Assembly: GCA_036403795.1 (NCBI GenBank)
Contig: DASWQJ010000145.1
Coordinates: 1 to 14,062 of the forward strand
DNA from: Stenotrophomonas_A sp036403795
Lineage (GTDB): Bacteria > Pseudomonadota > Gammaproteobacteria > Xanthomonadales > Xanthomonadaceae
Direction of reading: 5' to 3'
Length of the DNA stretch: 14,062 nt
Shown here: in pieces, positions 13,310 to 14,062 of the stretch
How positions within the stretch are numbered: position 1 is the first letter of the stretch
Layout of the letters: the number at the start of each line of letters is the position of its first letter
Program-made: the position numbers and the translations under genes
The notes under the pieces: generated by a model
What the model saw: the letters and a program-made list of their open reading frames with translations, nothing else
Told to the model about the DNA's origin: nothing
Databases searched by the model: none

Positions 13310-13476
13310 AAAGAAACACACTCCCACAGCGCGAGCCGAAGCGATGGAGCCGCTTCGGTGCCCTTGCGCTCCTCGGGGATTAGGGGCACGGCGCGCGAAC
13401 TCGCTGCGCTCAGACAACGCGCGCCTCTTCGGCCCCTAATCCCCTGCGGTGCTCGGCTCGGCTGACGGGAGGGGGT
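13301..13476 (+). repeat. Left arm of a large inverted repeat, itself a multi-hairpin palindrome
   Basis: About 175 bases that recur in inverted orientation at 13887-14062 with roughly a dozen differences. Inside are two local hairpins: CCGAAGCG (13336-13343) with CGCTTCGG (13351-13358), and a two-part stem of GGGGATTAGGGGC (13375-13387) with GCCCCTAATCCCC (13432-13444) plus GGCGCGCG (13390-13397) with CGCGCGCC (13418-13425). CGAGCCGA (13332-13339) can also pair with TCGGCTCG (13453-13460). Short frames across it are not credible genes. I believe similar blocks recur in Lysobacter-type genomes, from memory only. Confidence 0.85.
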
Positions 13477-13709
13477 AGGTCAAGAGCTAGAGCAAGATCA
13501 AAAGCGGGACGCCAAGCGCGATGCGCTTTGGCTTTGCTTGCGCGCTGCGCGCGCTCGCTTTTGGACTATCGGCGCTGTTGATCTATCGGCATTGGTGGGC
13601 CGCGGTGCAATCCGGGGTACTTCTCGCGGCGCTTCGTTGCGCTGGCGGTAAAGGCTGTTGCTGACGCCCCCCCGCCAGCATCGGCCCCACTTGGCTTGGG
13701 CTGGACTTT
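13477..13709. other. Gene-free core of the inverted repeat, left part
   Basis: No convincing gene. It holds a further stem: CAAAAGCG (13499-13506) with CGCTTTTG (13556-13563), with a smaller CCAAGCGC/GCGCTTTGG pairing nested inside. A run of seven C lies near 13670. The rest shows no recognisable motif. The sequence TTGATCTATCGG near 13579 is not an FNR-type palindrome. Confidence 0.5.
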
Positions 13710-13877
13710 GGCTTTGGCTTTGGCTTTGGCTTTGGCTTCGGCTTTGGCTTCGGCTTCGGCTTCGGCTTCGGCTTCGGCTTCGGCTTCGGCTTCGGCTTTG
13801 GCTTTGGCTTCGGCTTCGGCTTCGGCTTCGCTCTGGCATTGGCATTGGCATTGGCTTCGGCTTCGCTTCGGCTTCGG
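13710..13877. repeat. GGCTTY hexanucleotide tandem array
   Basis: Twenty consecutive perfect GGCTTT or GGCTTC units occupy 13710-13829. A degenerate extension to about 13877 includes three GGCATT units (13835-13852) and several GGCTTC units with one short unit at 13865. The array has no stop codon in any of the six frames, which creates Ala-Ser/Leu-Ala frames on the plus strand and Glu-Ala/Lys-Ala/Ser-Arg frames on the minus strand; none has a supported start or homologous flank. Copy number is likely to vary between strains. Confidence 0.9.
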
Positions 13878-13886
13878 CCTTTGACT

Positions 13887-14062
13887 CACCCCTCCGTAAG
13901 CCAAGCCGAGCACCGCAGGCGGTTAGGGGCCGAAGTGGCGCGCGCTGTCTGAGCGCAGCGAGTTCGCGCGCCGTGCCCCTAACCGCCGAGGAGCGCAAGG
14001 GCACCGAAGCGGCTCCATCGCTTCGGCTCGCGCTGTGGAGTGTGTTTCTTTTGGTTACTTTT
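13887..14062 (-). repeat. Right arm of the large inverted repeat, cut by the window end
   Basis: Inverted counterpart of 13301-13476. It keeps both hairpins: GGCGGTTAGGGGC (13918-13930) with GCCCCTAACCGCC (13975-13987) plus GGCGCGCG (13937-13944) with CGCGCGCC (13965-13972), and CCGAAGCG (14004-14011) with CGCTTCGG (14019-14026). Two base pairs of the long stem differ from the left arm in both strands at once. The match is still running at the window edge, where the left arm continues into its outer TTTCTTTGC hairpin. Confidence 0.85.

Noticed and set aside
13172..13417. Small minus-strand frame of 81 codons across the left repeat arm
   Set aside because: It overlaps the 3' end of the serine hydrolase and consists of the palindromic repeat; such frames are annotation artefacts of the repeat.
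13710..13877. Possible CRISPR array
   Set aside because: The repeat unit is six bases with no spacers; it is a simple tandem array.
13498..14004. Minus-strand frame with Ser-Arg/Ser-Gln repeats, and a related 13566-13913 frame with Glu-Ala/Lys-Ala repeats
   Set aside because: Openness comes from the hexamer array, which lacks stops in every frame. The frames run into the palindromic arm and have no ribosome binding site or recognisable domain.

Overview
This window looks like chromosomal DNA from a GC-rich gammaproteobacterium of the Xanthomonadaceae/Lysobacteraceae type (Lysobacter, Luteimonas, Stenotrophomonas relatives). That placement is inferred from the strongly G/C-ending codons, the kind of genes present (a UbiM-like ubiquinone hydroxylase, a DeaD helicase with an Arg/Glu/Pro-rich linker, RraA, an ECF sigma factor paired with a membrane protein) and a palindromic intergenic repeat of a kind I associate with this group. 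No RNA gene, insertion sequence, prophage or CRISPR array was seen. Fourteen protein genes are supported.

Layout. Positions 19-2673 hold four plus-strand genes of the cell envelope: a lipoprotein with a ClpP-like serine active site, a small Trp-rich membrane protein, a secreted DUF4019 protein and a MAPEG-family membrane protein. At 2692-2743 lies a perfect FNR/FixK-type palindrome, a -10-like box and a 9-bp inverted repeat, immediately upstream of a UbiH/UbiF/UbiM-family flavin monooxygenase (2766-3953). Positions 3993-5465 carry a minus-strand run of ECF sigma factor, four-helix membrane protein (a candidate partner or anti-sigma) and a YbcJ-like S4 RNA-binding protein. Diverging from it, at 5602-8430, are a DeaD-type DEAD-box helicase with a DbpA-like C-terminal domain, an intrinsic terminator, and the 23S rRNA pseudouridine synthase RluF: a small ribosome-biogenesis block. 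Positions 8593-11037 are a minus-strand run of VOC-family protein, DUF72 protein and EamA transporter. Diverging again, 11118-13212 encode RraA (RNase E regulator) and an exported class-C beta-lactamase-fold serine hydrolase that uses a TTG start.

The last 850 bases (13213-14062) have no credible gene. They hold a large inverted repeat (about 175 bp per arm, over 90% alike by eye) around a 410-bp core with a GGCTTY hexanucleotide array (20 perfect units). Each arm is itself palindromic, and the two arms differ by paired, compensating base changes that keep the palindrome intact. This and the FNR-like box ahead of the ubiquinone gene are the two most interesting signals here.

Functionally the window is a patchwork of housekeeping and stress genes: quinone synthesis under a possible oxygen-responsive site, envelope stress sensing (sigma factor plus membrane partner), cold/ribosome maintenance (DeaD, RluF) and RNA decay control (RraA). 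Long antisense frames over most genes are GC-bias shadows and are not annotated.
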